Source: Streptomyces sp. NBC_00190 (GTDB lineage Bacteria > Actinomycetota > Actinomycetes > Streptomycetales > Streptomycetaceae). From it: DNA of 64,000 nucleotides. Below the pieces are notes generated by a model, which did no database searches, was not told the origin of the DNA, and saw nothing but the letters and a program-made list of their open reading frames with translations. Shown here piece by piece: positions 8,435 through 16,580 of this stretch. The stretch's first letter is position 1; each line of letters opens with the position of its first letter. Location of the stretch: positions 310,001 to 374,000 of the forward strand of contig NZ_CP108131.1 of the NCBI RefSeq assembly GCF_036203305.1, read 5' to 3'. A program made the position numbers and the translations under genes.

Positions 8435-9274
8435 TCAGCGAAAAGCAGTGATGCTACGGGCGACCCAGCCGTTGAAGGGGCGCGGGCCGCGGCCGAGGAC
8501 CCGTTCCACGTCCGGGCTGATCCGCAGTTCGGCGGCGTTCGGGGCGGCGATGATGTCCAGGGTGTCGTCGGCGAGCTCCGGCGGAACGAACCGGGTCATC
8601 GCAGCCTTGGCCTCCTCGCGGGTGAGTTCGTGGAACCGCACCGGCGCTCCGAGCGCGGCGGCGATGGCTTCCGCCTGCTGGCGCGGCGTGATCACCTCGG
8701 GTCCGGTCAGCTCGAAGACTCCGCCGGTATGCCGGTCGTCCAGCAGGCAGGCTGCCGCGACCTCGGCGATGTCCGCCGGATCTACGACCGGAACCCCGAC
8801 ATCGCCGAAGGGCGCGGCGACCGTCCCTTGCGTGCGCACGGACTCCGCCCAGGCCAATGCATTGGAGGCGAAGCCACCCGGTCGCAGGACAGCCCAGTCC
8901 AGGCCGGACTCCCTCAACGCGTCCTCCACCGCACGCATCGCGATCCGCGACGGGCCGAGCGGCCTGGTAGCCACGCCCTGCGAAGACAGCAGGACGACCC
9001 GGCGGACCCCGCTGGCCACAGCCAGGTCGATCACGTCGGCCGGCCTGGCTTCGGCGGCGTGCAGGTCGCCGGACAGCAGGAGGAACAGCGCCTTCGCACC
9101 CTTCAACACGGCGGCGAGACCATGCGGCTCGGCCAAGTCGGCCGACACGTGCCGGACCCCGTCCGGCACCGCCGCCGCGTGCCGCGACACCGCCGTCACC
9201 TGCTCGCCCGTCTCGGCCAGGGCCTGCGTCAAAGGCCGGCCCACATTCCCGGTAGCCCCGGTCACCACAATCAT
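8435..9274 (-). CDS. NmrA-like NAD(P)-binding oxidoreductase (atypical SDR)
   Basis: 279 aa with an AGGAG site before the ATG at 9274. The N-terminus has the Rossmann signature 'VTGATGNVG' (residues 4-12), followed by 'VVLLSSQGVAT' and 'LRPGGFASNAL'. This is typical of the NmrA/NAD(P)H-binding subgroup of short-chain dehydrogenases, such as quinone-oxidoreductase-like or redox-sensor proteins. It is divergent from an HxlR regulator gene across a 92-bp gap containing an inverted repeat. HxlR proteins often control such reductases in response to quinones or electrophiles, which suggests that role here. The substrate is unknown. Confidence 0.85.
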   Translation of the reverse strand: MIVVTGATGNVGRPLTQALAETGEQVTAVSRHAAAVPDGVRHVSADLAEPHGLAAVLKGAKALFLLLSGDLHAAEARPADVIDLAVASGVRRVVLLSSQGVATRPLGPSRIAMRAVEDALRESGLDWAVLRPGGFASNALAWAESVRTQGTVAAPFGDVGVPVVDPADIAEVAAACLLDDRHTGGVFELTGPEVITPRQQAEAIAAALGAPVRFHELTREEAKAAMTRFVPPELADDTLDIIAAPNAAELRISPDVERVLGRGPRPFNGWVARSITAFR

Positions 9275-9324
9275 GTTCAGCTCCTGGTCAGTTGTGCGCT
9301 GTGACAGCTGACGCTAGGAGACAG

Positions 9325-9359
9325 GCTTACCTTCCGTAAGGACATACCCAGAGGTAAGC
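9325..9359. promoter_or_regulatory. probable HxlR operator
   Basis: GCTTACCT (9325-9332) and AGGTAAGC (9352-9359) form a perfect 8-bp inverted repeat between the divergent NmrA and HxlR genes, ending 7 bp before the HxlR start. An overlapping TTACCTT-CCGTAAGG motif is shared with the second HxlR locus at 45852-45868. Confidence 0.65.
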
Positions 9360-9366
9360 TCCGGAC

Positions 9367-9750
9367 ATGAAGGAAGGCGCGCAGCTGACGCAGGCCGAGG
9401 CGGGCAAACCGTATGAGGTGTTTCACACCGACTGCCCCGCCCGCAACGTGGTCGACCACGTGACCAGCAGGTGGGGAATCTGGGTTCTGATCTCCTTGCG
9501 GAGCAACAGCCTTCGTTTTTACGAGCTGCGCGACAGCATTCAGGGCATCAGCGAGAAGATGCTCGCTCAAACACTGCGCGCACTGGTCCAGGACGGCCTC
9601 GTCTGGCGGGAGGTCGAGCCGACGACGCCACCCCAAGTCACCTACGGGGCGACCGAGTTCGGCCAGGACGTCGCTGAGCCCCTGACGGACTTGTTCGACC
9701 GGATCACCCGGCGGCTGCCGCCCGGCCAACGTCCGCCGCGGAGCGGCTGA
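9367..9750 (+). CDS. HxlR-family winged-helix regulator
   Basis: 127 aa. Contains the HxlR pattern 'CPARNVVDHVTSRWGIWVLI' (about 24-43), 'LRFYELRDSIQGISEKMLAQ' and the wing 'VTYGATEFGQDV'. A cysteine at residue 24 precedes the recognition region, as in redox-sensing members. It is divergent from the NmrA-like reductase and probably represses both genes via the repeat at 9325-9359. Confidence 0.88.
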   Translation: MKEGAQLTQAEAGKPYEVFHTDCPARNVVDHVTSRWGIWVLISLRSNSLRFYELRDSIQGISEKMLAQTLRALVQDGLVWREVEPTTPPQVTYGATEFGQDVAEPLTDLFDRITRRLPPGQRPPRSG

Positions 9751-10228
9751 GCGCAACAGGTCAGCGGAACAACTGCCCGGAGCAATGAGCGTGGGCCCTG
9801 CCGGGCTGCGCCCACCCACACGCCCGCGGTTCTGATCGCCCGCGGACCGATCGACCCGCAACCTCTGACGGGTACAGTCGCTGGTGGCACAGACTGCCCG
9901 TCGCCGACAGGCTCCCCGGACCGCTGGTGCTCCGCTCCTGGACTGGTGGATTGAGCGCGGAGGTAACCGTCCAGGCACCTGCGGGCGGCCTCCTCGCTGG
10001 ACCCGAGCACGGTCGCGCCCGTCTCCACCAGAACCCGGCTCGCCTGGACGGGCTCAGTTGCTCCTGCACCAGGCGGCACCGCGGTCTGGGTGGACTCACC
10101 CCGCGATTACGGTTGCCGCCTGCTGATCCCGGATCCTGGTGAACGCTTTCCCCGTATCCCTGCGGCTGGCTGACGGCCCGTCGGCCGACCATCAGGAGGG
10201 CCGGCCCGGAGCCCGGTTCGGCCTGACG
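9751..10228. other. no convincing gene
   Basis: Open frames on both strands are long only because of base composition. One minus-strand stretch near 9930-10070 ('VQASRVLVETGATVLGSSEE') reads like genuine protein but is too short and too broken to assign. Confidence 0.4.
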
Positions 10229-10398
10229 TCAGCTGGAGCGTTCCGTCTGTTCGTCGGGCGGCAGCAGGTCTGCGGCTCTGCGTTCCATCAGGACCGGGAG
10301 GTAGGTGGGCGCACACGCGCGTACCTGGGCGGCCTTGTCCTTGATCGGCTCGGGCACCCAGTCCTGCGCGTGGTGGGCCAGGTCGGCGGCCTTCGCCC
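10229..10398 (-). pseudogene. DUF3618-like fragment
   Basis: A minus-strand reading 'DLAHHAQDWVPEPIKDKAAQ' ending in a TGA at 10229-10231 resembles the hydrophilic part of DUF3618 proteins. A stop lies directly upstream and the membrane segment is absent. Weak call. Confidence 0.35.
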
Positions 10399-10454
10399 CT
10401 CAGTCTCACGGAGCGGCCCTCGGCAGGTAAGTCGATCCTTCGCCGCCCTGCGCG

Positions 10455-10679
10455 GTGGCCGGCAGCGCCCACAGGCTGGAATCTGCCGCGCCCATCGGAG
10501 CAGACCCGGGCGAAGCGGGCCAGGCCGGTCAGCTGTGGGAAGACAAAGCACCCGAGCCGCTGCGGCAGAAGTCCGATCAGGGAGCGCAGTTGGCCCGGAA
10601 CAACCGCGAGGCGCTGCTGGCGGCGGCAGCGGGCCTGACCGCCACGGTGTGGCTGGCCTGCCGCCGCCGGAAGAGGTGA
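10455..10679 (+). pseudogene. DUF3618-like membrane protein, C-terminal part
   Basis: The last about 55 codons ('DKAPEPLRQKSDQGAQLARN', then a hydrophobic stretch and 'WLACRRRKR') match the end of DUF3618 proteins, which have one C-terminal membrane segment followed by basic residues. The N-terminal half is unrecognisable. Its TGA overlaps the GTG start of the DUF4235 relic, the usual gene order for these two families. Confidence 0.5.
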
Positions 10680-10860
10680 ACGGAGCGAAGATCGCCTAGA
10701 GGCAGGTCGGTCTGGTCCTCGGCGCCGTCAGCGGCCTGGCTGCGGGAGCGTTGTTCAAGCAGACGTGGAAGATAGTCGGCCACGACAGGGACACTCCGGA
10801 CGCCACTGACGAGGACCGCTCCTGGCACGAGGTGTTGCTCGCTGGCAGCAGTCGTCGCCA
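10676..10860 (+). pseudogene. DUF4235 membrane protein, broken
   Basis: After GTG the reading is 'NGAKIA', a TAG, then 'RQVGLVLGAVSGLAAGALFK' and 'HDRDTPDATDEDRSWHEVLL'. This is DUF4235 with TAG in place of the usual tyrosine codon (expected 'KIAYRPVGLVLGAV'). The frame is lost after 'EVLLA', so the C-terminal half is scrambled. Confidence 0.7.
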
Positions 10861-11099
10861 CGATGCTCGTCGCCCGGGCCGTCGTCCTCCGGCAAGGCGA
10901 CCGAAGGCTTGCCGCTCACCCGCGGCTGCGCCGTCTTGAGGTCGTGGCTCGCCGGAGTCGATGCGCGGGACCGCGCGCACTGGCCCCGCATGCCGAGTCA
11001 GGTGCCCGAAGCCGCCGTCGTCGCCCTGGCGGTGGAGCGAGCTGAGTACCTTCGGCTTGTGGATGCTGACCACAGCGCTGCTCTTTCATGGCGTCTCGC

Positions 11100-12233
11100 T
11101 CACTCGGTCGGTTCCTGGCCGGTGAGCAGGTTGAGCAGGCCGGCGGGGGCGTTGTCGCCGAAGATGAGCTGGTGGTTCTTGTCGGATTCGGCGGCGAACC
11201 GGGCGCTGCGGGCGAAGAGAGCCTGCTCGTACTCTGCAAGGGCGGCTTCGATGTCGTCGGAATGTGCGGCGATGGCTTTGCCGAGTTCGGCGCCGTCGAG
11301 CATGGCGAGGTTGGCGCCCTCCCCGGCGAACGGTGACATGAGGTGGGCGGCGTCGCCCAGCAGCGTCACTCCGGGAACGCGGTCCCACCGGTGGCCGATC
11401 GGCAGGGCGCTGATCGGGCGCGGGGCGAGGGCGGTTTCCCCGTCAGTGATGAGTGCGGTGAGTTCAGGCGCCCATCCGGTGAATTCTGCCGCGACCTGGG
11501 CCGCCGCCGTTTCGGGACTGGCGAGGATGGCGGCGATCCATTCCTGCGGCTTGGTGAGCGCGACGTAGGTGTGAAGAACGGCGTCGGCCTCTCGATGGCC
11601 AAGGATCCCCTTGCCGGTCGTGACGGCGAACAGGGAACCGTCGCCGGTGGCCTTGGCCGCTGCGGGGTGGCGCTGGTCGGCGTCGTACAGGTAGGTCTCG
11701 ATGAACGACGTGCCGACGTACTCGGGCTTCGCGTCGGAGAGCAGCGGCCGGACCCTCGACCAGGCGCCGTCCGCGCCGACGAGGAGGCCGGTCGTCACGG
11801 TCGGCCCGTCGGCGAACGTCAGCTCGTGCCTTCCGTCTCCGAGGGGGCGGACACCGGTGACCTTGTGTCCCCACTGGATCATCTCGCCGGGCAGTGAGTT
11901 GATCAGGATCCGACGTAGGTCTCCGCGGAGCACCTCGGGGCGCCCGCCCGTGCCGTCGTCGGGCTGGTCGAGCAGGACCGCGCCGTGCTGGTCGAGCACG
12001 CGCACCGCCTCGCCGCCTTCGTGGATGATCGCGCGGAACTCGTCGGTGAGGCCGGCAGCTTCGAGGGCCAGCTGCCCGTTGTACTCGTGGAGGTCGAGCT
12101 GACCGCCCTGCGTGCGGGCGTCCGCCGATGTCTCGGCTTCGTAGATGGTCGCGGGGATGCCGTGCAGGTGCAGGACCCGGGCGAGGGTCAGGCCGCCGAG
12201 TCCGGCGCCGATGATCGTGACGGGAGTGGTCAT
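11100..12233 (-). CDS. TetX-like FAD-dependent monooxygenase, paralogue 1
   Basis: 377 aa from the ATG at 12233; a longer in-frame start upstream would run through the operator. The FAD/NAD Rossmann motif GAGLGG is at residues 9-14. The 'LLVGADGAWSRVRP' (DG) motif and 'LLGDAAHLMSPFAGEGANLA' (GD) motif of class A flavoprotein hydroxylases follow. The spacing and overall length are those of the TetX group (tetracycline-modifying enzymes about 380 aa). Two more genes of identical length lie at 16581 and 22988. It is divergent from a TetR gene with a 14-bp operator between them. Substrate not determinable; TetX homologues in Streptomyces include biosynthetic and xenobiotic hydroxylases as well. 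Confidence 0.87.
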   Translation of the reverse strand: MTTPVTIIGAGLGGLTLARVLHLHGIPATIYEAETSADARTQGGQLDLHEYNGQLALEAAGLTDEFRAIIHEGGEAVRVLDQHGAVLLDQPDDGTGGRPEVLRGDLRRILINSLPGEMIQWGHKVTGVRPLGDGRHELTFADGPTVTTGLLVGADGAWSRVRPLLSDAKPEYVGTSFIETYLYDADQRHPAAAKATGDGSLFAVTTGKGILGHREADAVLHTYVALTKPQEWIAAILASPETAAAQVAAEFTGWAPELTALITDGETALAPRPISALPIGHRWDRVPGVTLLGDAAHLMSPFAGEGANLAMLDGAELGKAIAAHSDDIEAALAEYEQALFARSARFAAESDKNHQLIFGDNAPAGLLNLLTGQEPTE

Positions 12234-12272
12234 GGTGGTTTCCCCTTCGACTGAACACGCTCTACTTGGGTA

Positions 12273-12318
12273 CACTGTTCGCAGTAATGACATCACGATA
12301 GCACTACTGCGAACAGTG
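12273..12318. promoter_or_regulatory. TetR operator between FMO 1 and its regulator
   Basis: CACTGTTCGCAGTA (12273-12286) and TACTGCGAACAGTG (12305-12318) are a perfect 14-bp inverted repeat with an 18-bp spacer. A further half-site-like GCAGTA follows at 12323. It sits between the divergent genes, as expected for a repressor controlling both. Confidence 0.8.
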
Positions 12319-12344
12319 AGCGCAGTAGTGAGGAGGGAAACCCG

Positions 12345-13073
12345 ATGAACGACGCTCACACGGTGGTCTGGAACCGGCCGGAGCGGGCCGCGAAAGGCCC
12401 CGCACCCTCACGCACCCGGGCGGAGATCACCGCCGCCGCCATCGCGATCGCCGACGCCGAGGGCATCGAGGCACTGTCCATGCGGCGCGTCGCCAAGGAA
12501 CTGGGAACGGGCACAGCCTCGCTCTACCGCTACCTGGCATCCAAAGACGACCTGCTCGATCTCATGCTCGACGCCGTAGCGGCCGAAGACGGCGGCCCGC
12601 CTGCCCCCACCGGCGACTGGCGCGGCGACTTGCGGACACTGGCCTATCGCTCCCGGGCCACCATCCACCGGCATCCCTGGATGACCTCCCTCGCGGCGGG
12701 GCGCCCATCACTTGGACCGAACTCCCTCGATGCCACCGAACACGCACTCGCGGCCCTCGATCCCCTCGGCTTCGACATCGACGTCATGATCACCGTCGTC
12801 GATACGCTGCTTGCCTTCGTCCGCGGCTACGCCATCGGCGAGCTCGCCCAGCAGGAAGCCGTCCGACGCTCCGGAGTCGGCATCCAGGAATGGATGGACG
12901 CCCACGCGCCCTACCTCGACAAAGTCGTCAGGGCCGGGCGCCATCCACTCCTCGCCCGGGTCATTCGTGATGCCGAACTTCCCCACGCGGCCGACAGCGC
13001 CGAGCGCGGTTTCCAACTGGGACTCGAACGACTCCTCGACGGATGGGAGGCCAACCTGCCCATCCGGCCCTGA
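12345..13073 (+). CDS. TetR-family regulator
   Basis: 242 aa. The helix-turn-helix lies at about 27-70 ('LSMRRVAKELGTGTASLYRY' then 'ASKDDLLDLMLD'). The ligand-binding part has the TetR-C-like 'FVRGYAIGELAQQEAVRRSG' segment. An in-frame AGGAGGG precedes the ATG. It probably represses the divergent monooxygenase gene and itself through the 12273-12318 palindrome, with the enzyme's substrate as a plausible inducer. The three other TetR genes in the window belong to different subgroups. Confidence 0.9.
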   Translation: MNDAHTVVWNRPERAAKGPAPSRTRAEITAAAIAIADAEGIEALSMRRVAKELGTGTASLYRYLASKDDLLDLMLDAVAAEDGGPPAPTGDWRGDLRTLAYRSRATIHRHPWMTSLAAGRPSLGPNSLDATEHALAALDPLGFDIDVMITVVDTLLAFVRGYAIGELAQQEAVRRSGVGIQEWMDAHAPYLDKVVRAGRHPLLARVIRDAELPHAADSAERGFQLGLERLLDGWEANLPIRP

Positions 13074-13199
13074 CGATTCGACAGCGCCAACTGGATGTTC
13101 CTCGGCGAACTCCGCAATCCGACGTCGGCCTCCGCGCGCGCCGAACCCCCGACGCAGCACGATTCCCAGAAGCGCCCTCTGCCCTGGCAAGATCAAGAA

Positions 13200-13830
13200 C
13201 GTGACGCCAGACTGGCAGTGATGATGCGCAGGATGGTCGACGTGCCGCCGCCGGTGCCTGCGGAGATCAGGACGTGCGGGGAGTCGGCGTCCAGGGCGAC
13301 GGAGACCGCCTTGCCGCCGGATCCGACGCCGATGGCGGTGCGGACTCCTTGGCCTTGGCCATCATCTCCCGGATCTCAGGGTCCTCCAGCAGGGCCTTCG
13401 CCGGTGGCTTCGGGTCTTCTTCACCATCACGTACGTCTCGCGGCCGGCCACGCGCCAGGAGAACGTCACGCCCTCCAGTGCGAGCTTCTGCGTGATGAGG
13501 TCGGCGATCAGGTCCTTGGAGAAGTCCAGGCACCCCGGCACGTCGACGCGTATCTCTGCGGCGCCGTCGGAGAAGTTCTTCGGGATGTGGAAGCAGCGCC
13601 GCGGGTCGGTCTGCTCCGGCAGCCTGAGCGGCAGCGCGAGCGCCTCATGCAGCGGGAAGACCCACTCACCCATCAGCTCCCGGCGCTTGCGGGTCAGCAG
13701 CCCGTACGTGACACCGCCGACGGTCAACGCGGAGGCCGCGCCGACGCCGCCGGTCTCCAGCGCGGCGAGCGCCTGGTCCCGCTCCCACAGATCCTGAGTT
13801 CCGTACGTGCGGGTTGTGGTGCGCGGTCAG
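13200..13830 (-). pseudogene. FtsK/TraB-type conjugal transfer ATPase, degenerate
   Basis: On the minus strand an N-terminal region ('MGEWVFPLHEALALPLRLPE', 'YVMVKKTR') changes frame to 'PPAKALLEDPEIREMMAKAK'. It then changes again to 'IGVGSGGKAVSVALDADSPH' and 'VLISAGTGGGTSTILRII'. This is the start of the FtsK/SpoIIIE ATPase domain used by Streptomyces TraB/TraSA for DNA transfer. The Walker A lysine is replaced by threonine (GTGGGTS), and the rest of the motor is missing after about 13200. It is a relic of an integrated conjugative element. Confidence 0.72.
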
Positions 13831-14645
13831 CGTGAGAGCGTGGCGACGGCCTCGGCGTGGACGCCGGGCGCGGCGGCCAGGAGGCTCTCGCTCTGCGGGG
13901 TCCAGGGGCGGCCCTCGGCGTCGGAGATCTGTCCGCCGGCCTCGGTGACGAGCAGCGCCCCGGGCAGCAGGTCCGCGCGGGCGCCGGCGTACTGCCAGAA
14001 GGCGTCGATCCGGCCGGCGGCCACGTTCAGCAGGTGCAGGGTTGCGGGCACGGCGGTGCGGACGACGAGCGCGTCGAAGAGCATCGCGGTGATCGAGGAG
14101 CCGACGCGCCGCACGACCTTCTCCTCCTCGTCCGGCCGGGCCTGGCTGGTGGCCACGATGCTCAGGCCGAGGTCCGCGGTCTGGGAGACGTGCAGCGGTC
14201 GGCCGTCGAGGTGGGCGCCCGCGCCGGTGAGCGCGGTGTAGGTCTCGCCGGTCAACGGCAGGTGGACCGCGGTGAGCACCGGCTAGTTCTCACGCACGAG
14301 GGTGGCGGTCACCGCCCACTCCGGCAGGCCGTGCAGGTGGTTGACGTTGCCTTCGGCCGGATCCACGACCCACCATTCGCCGGGCGGCAGCGCCCCGCCG
14401 TCCAGCTCGTCCTCCACCCAGCCGGCGTCCGGGCGCAGGCGCGTGAGGCGGGGGCGCAGGATGTCGAGGGCCGTGTCGTCGTTGGCGGCGAGCGCGCGCA
14501 TCAGCTCTTCGCGGTTCTGGTAGCGGACCACCTCGCCGAAGCGCTCGCGCAGCGCCGAGCCGGCCGCGCGCACGGCGATCGCGGTCTGGCCGAGCAGGTC
14601 GGCGTCGGAGGCGGCGACGTCAGTGGTCTGAAGCGTTTCGGACAT
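13827..14645 (-). pseudogene. inositol-monophosphatase-family protein interrupted by one in-frame TAG
   Basis: Two halves lie in the same frame. Residues 1-120 start at 14645 ('MSETLQTTDVAASDADLLGQ', then 'VEDELDGG' and 'WWVVDPAEGNVNHLHGLPEW', the metal-binding region). The remainder (14282-13827) includes 'VLTAVHLPLTGETYTA' and 'GARADLLPGALLVTEAGG'. The only defect is the TAG at 14283-14285, where a CAG or similar is expected between 'VREN' and 'PVLT'. Everything else is intact, pointing to a recent nonsense mutation, a sequencing error or readthrough. It is divergent from a LysR gene, and conserved genes of this type often sit beside regulators in Streptomyces. The metal site departs from the classic DPxDGT (DPAEGN), so the substrate may differ. 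Confidence 0.8.
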
Positions 14646-14782
14646 GGTGGTACTCCCGTCTGAGGAGGGGTGATGAGGCGGGTCGGGCCAAGCTGTGCGT
14701 TCCGTCTTGCGCTCTCGTCTCGAAGGTATACAGCCCCTTAATTAACTTCAAATGCATGTCAAGCACGCCTAGGATTACTCAC

Positions 14783-15691
14783 ATGCAATTGGATTTGAAT
14801 CTGCTCGCCGCGCTCGACGCGCTGCTGGAGGAAGGCAGTGTGGCCGGGGCGGCCGCGCGCCTGCACGTCACCGCCCCCGCGATGAGCCGGAGTCTGGGCC
14901 GAATCCGGCGCACGACCGGGGACCAGATCCTGGTGCGCACCGGCCGCACGATGACCCCGACGCCGTATGCGATCGCCGTCCGGGAACAGGTGCACGAGCT
15001 GCTGCACCAGGTCCAGGGGGTGCTGGCACCGAGCCGTGAACTCGATCTGGCAACGTTGGAACGCACCTTCACACTCCGCTGGCATGATTCCCTGGTCGCC
15101 TTGAGCGGCCCCACACTGCTCTCGGCGGTGCGCGGACAGGCGCCGGGAGTGCGATTGCGCTTCGTCGCGGAATCGAGCGTCGACACCCCCGAGTTGCGGC
15201 GTGGGGAGGTCGACCTGGAAGCGAACGCCAACCGGCCGAGCGCACCGGACATCCGTGCCGAGAACGTGGGCGAGACCCGCCTCGTCATCGTCGTGAGGAA
15301 GGGGCACCCCCTCACCCGCGTCAGGACCGTCACCGCGAAGCGGTACGCCGCCGCTGAGCACGTCACCGTCTCGCGACGTGGAAACCTCAGCAATGCCCTC
15401 GACGACGCCCTCGCGCGGATCGGCCTCACCCGCCGCGTGGTGGCGACCGCGCCCACGGAAGCAGCCGCGCTGGAGTTCGCGCGCGGCTCCGATCTCCTGA
15501 TCAGCGTCCCCGAAGCCACCACGCAGTCAGCGGTCGCCGACCTCGGCCTGGCCGTGCTCCCCCTCCCGCTCGAACTGCCTTCGGCACCGATATACCTGTC
15601 GTGGCATCAGCGCTACGACACCGACCACGCCCACGCCTGGCTGCGCGGGCTGGCGCGAACCGCGCTGGCCATGGGAGGAGCGTCGTCATAG
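14783..15691 (+). CDS. LysR-family regulator
   Basis: 302 aa. I chose the ATG at 14783 because the typical N-terminus 'MQLDLNLLAALDALLEEGSV' starts there; an earlier ATG at 14756 would add nine atypical residues. The winged helix is at 1-60 ('AGAAARLHVTAPAMSRSLGR'), followed by a LysR substrate-binding domain. It is divergent from the interrupted inositol-phosphatase gene, with an AT-rich gap (14700-14782) likely to hold both promoters. It probably controls that gene. Confidence 0.88.
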   Translation: MQLDLNLLAALDALLEEGSVAGAAARLHVTAPAMSRSLGRIRRTTGDQILVRTGRTMTPTPYAIAVREQVHELLHQVQGVLAPSRELDLATLERTFTLRWHDSLVALSGPTLLSAVRGQAPGVRLRFVAESSVDTPELRRGEVDLEANANRPSAPDIRAENVGETRLVIVVRKGHPLTRVRTVTAKRYAAAEHVTVSRRGNLSNALDDALARIGLTRRVVATAPTEAAALEFARGSDLLISVPEATTQSAVADLGLAVLPLPLELPSAPIYLSWHQRYDTDHAHAWLRGLARTALAMGGASS

Positions 15692-15771
15692 TCGGCGCCG
15701 TCCGGCCGCTTCAGCCATACGTCCACGCGACCACTTCGATGCCGCGCGGCCGGCCGCTGTGCGGACCCGCA

Positions 15772-15925
15772 TCAGATCACCAGCCCCCGGCGGTAGGCGT
15801 ACACGACCAACCTGAACGCGGTCGCGAAGCCCGAGTCTGTCGAGGACGCGAGACACGAACGTCCTGACGCTCTCCTGGCTGATCAGCAAGGCTGCCGCGA
15901 CCTCGCTCAGCCGCCAGGGCCAGGG
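15772..15925 (-). pseudogene. LuxR-type response regulator, C-terminal fragment
   Basis: The minus strand gives the second half of a LuxR helix-turn-helix, 'LLISQESVRTFVSRVLDRLG' and 'LRDRVQ'. A single-base frame change then gives the usual ending 'LVVYAYRRGLVI' plus TGA at 15772-15774. Receiver domain and first HTH helix are gone. Confidence 0.65.
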
Positions 15926-16095
15926 CGCTCGCCCGGCCGGTCCCGCTGCCCCCGCCGGACTACCGCCACCCCCACGCCGGCGAACTCACCCTCGGCTTCG
16001 AGGCATTCACCCCGTCCGGCGCCCCTCACCAGACCCTCGGCCTGTACCCCGTCGAACCAGGCTCACCCTCCGAGACCGCGCCGCGCATGCTCTGA
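15925..16095 (+). pseudogene. XRE/MmyB-like regulator, C-terminal fragment
   Basis: 57 codons ('DYRHPHAGELTLGFEAFTPS', 'GAPHQTLGLYPVEPGSPSET', stop at 16093) match the end of the MmyB-like ligand-binding domain found in actinomycete XRE regulators. It abuts the LuxR relic head-on, showing a recombination junction near 15920. Confidence 0.68.
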
Positions 16096-16475
16096 CCTCT
16101 GCTGTGCCGAGTGGCACACAGCGTGACCAGCACCGCCGTCACCGCCCCGTGCCACCAGACCTACGGGACTCAGTGATGCGCGAGCCCGACCGCGGACAGC
16201 AGGCAGGATCACGACCAGATCGGCCGGCTCACCGCCGAGGGGCCATGACGAGAGGCGCGTAACGCGTCGCCCGGCGCGGCGAGCTGCTGGCCCTTGGACA
16301 ACGAGGCGGCCTCCTGCCTTGCCTCCCGCCCCGGGCAAGTACGCCTCGACGACAAGCATGCTTTACAGTTCAACCGCCGCCCCGCTCATACGGCCCATTC
16401 ACGAACATTGCGCCATCCCGGGGCGCCGCATGCCACGGCCGCCGACACACCACCCCCGTCAGGCGGCCCTCCGCC
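16096..16475. other. no recognised gene
   Basis: No open frame here has a family motif or clear ribosome site. The segment ends in a strong hairpin that belongs to the 3' end of the next minus-strand gene. Confidence 0.5.
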
Positions 16476-16512
16476 GGGGGCTGGCGCCCATCCCCTGTGC
16501 GCGCCAGCCCCC
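16476..16512 (-). terminator. hairpin terminator after FMO 2
   Basis: GGGGGCTGGCGC (16476-16487) pairs perfectly with GCGCCAGCCCCC (16501-16512) across a 13-nt loop, about 70 bp beyond the stop of the monooxygenase at 16581. It has no T-tract, as is common in Streptomyces. Confidence 0.65.
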
Positions 16513-16580
16513 GCCCCCTTCAACGAACCCGTCGGCTCGTCAACGGGAGGGCTGCCTGTCGCTGCATGCGGAGATGAGAA

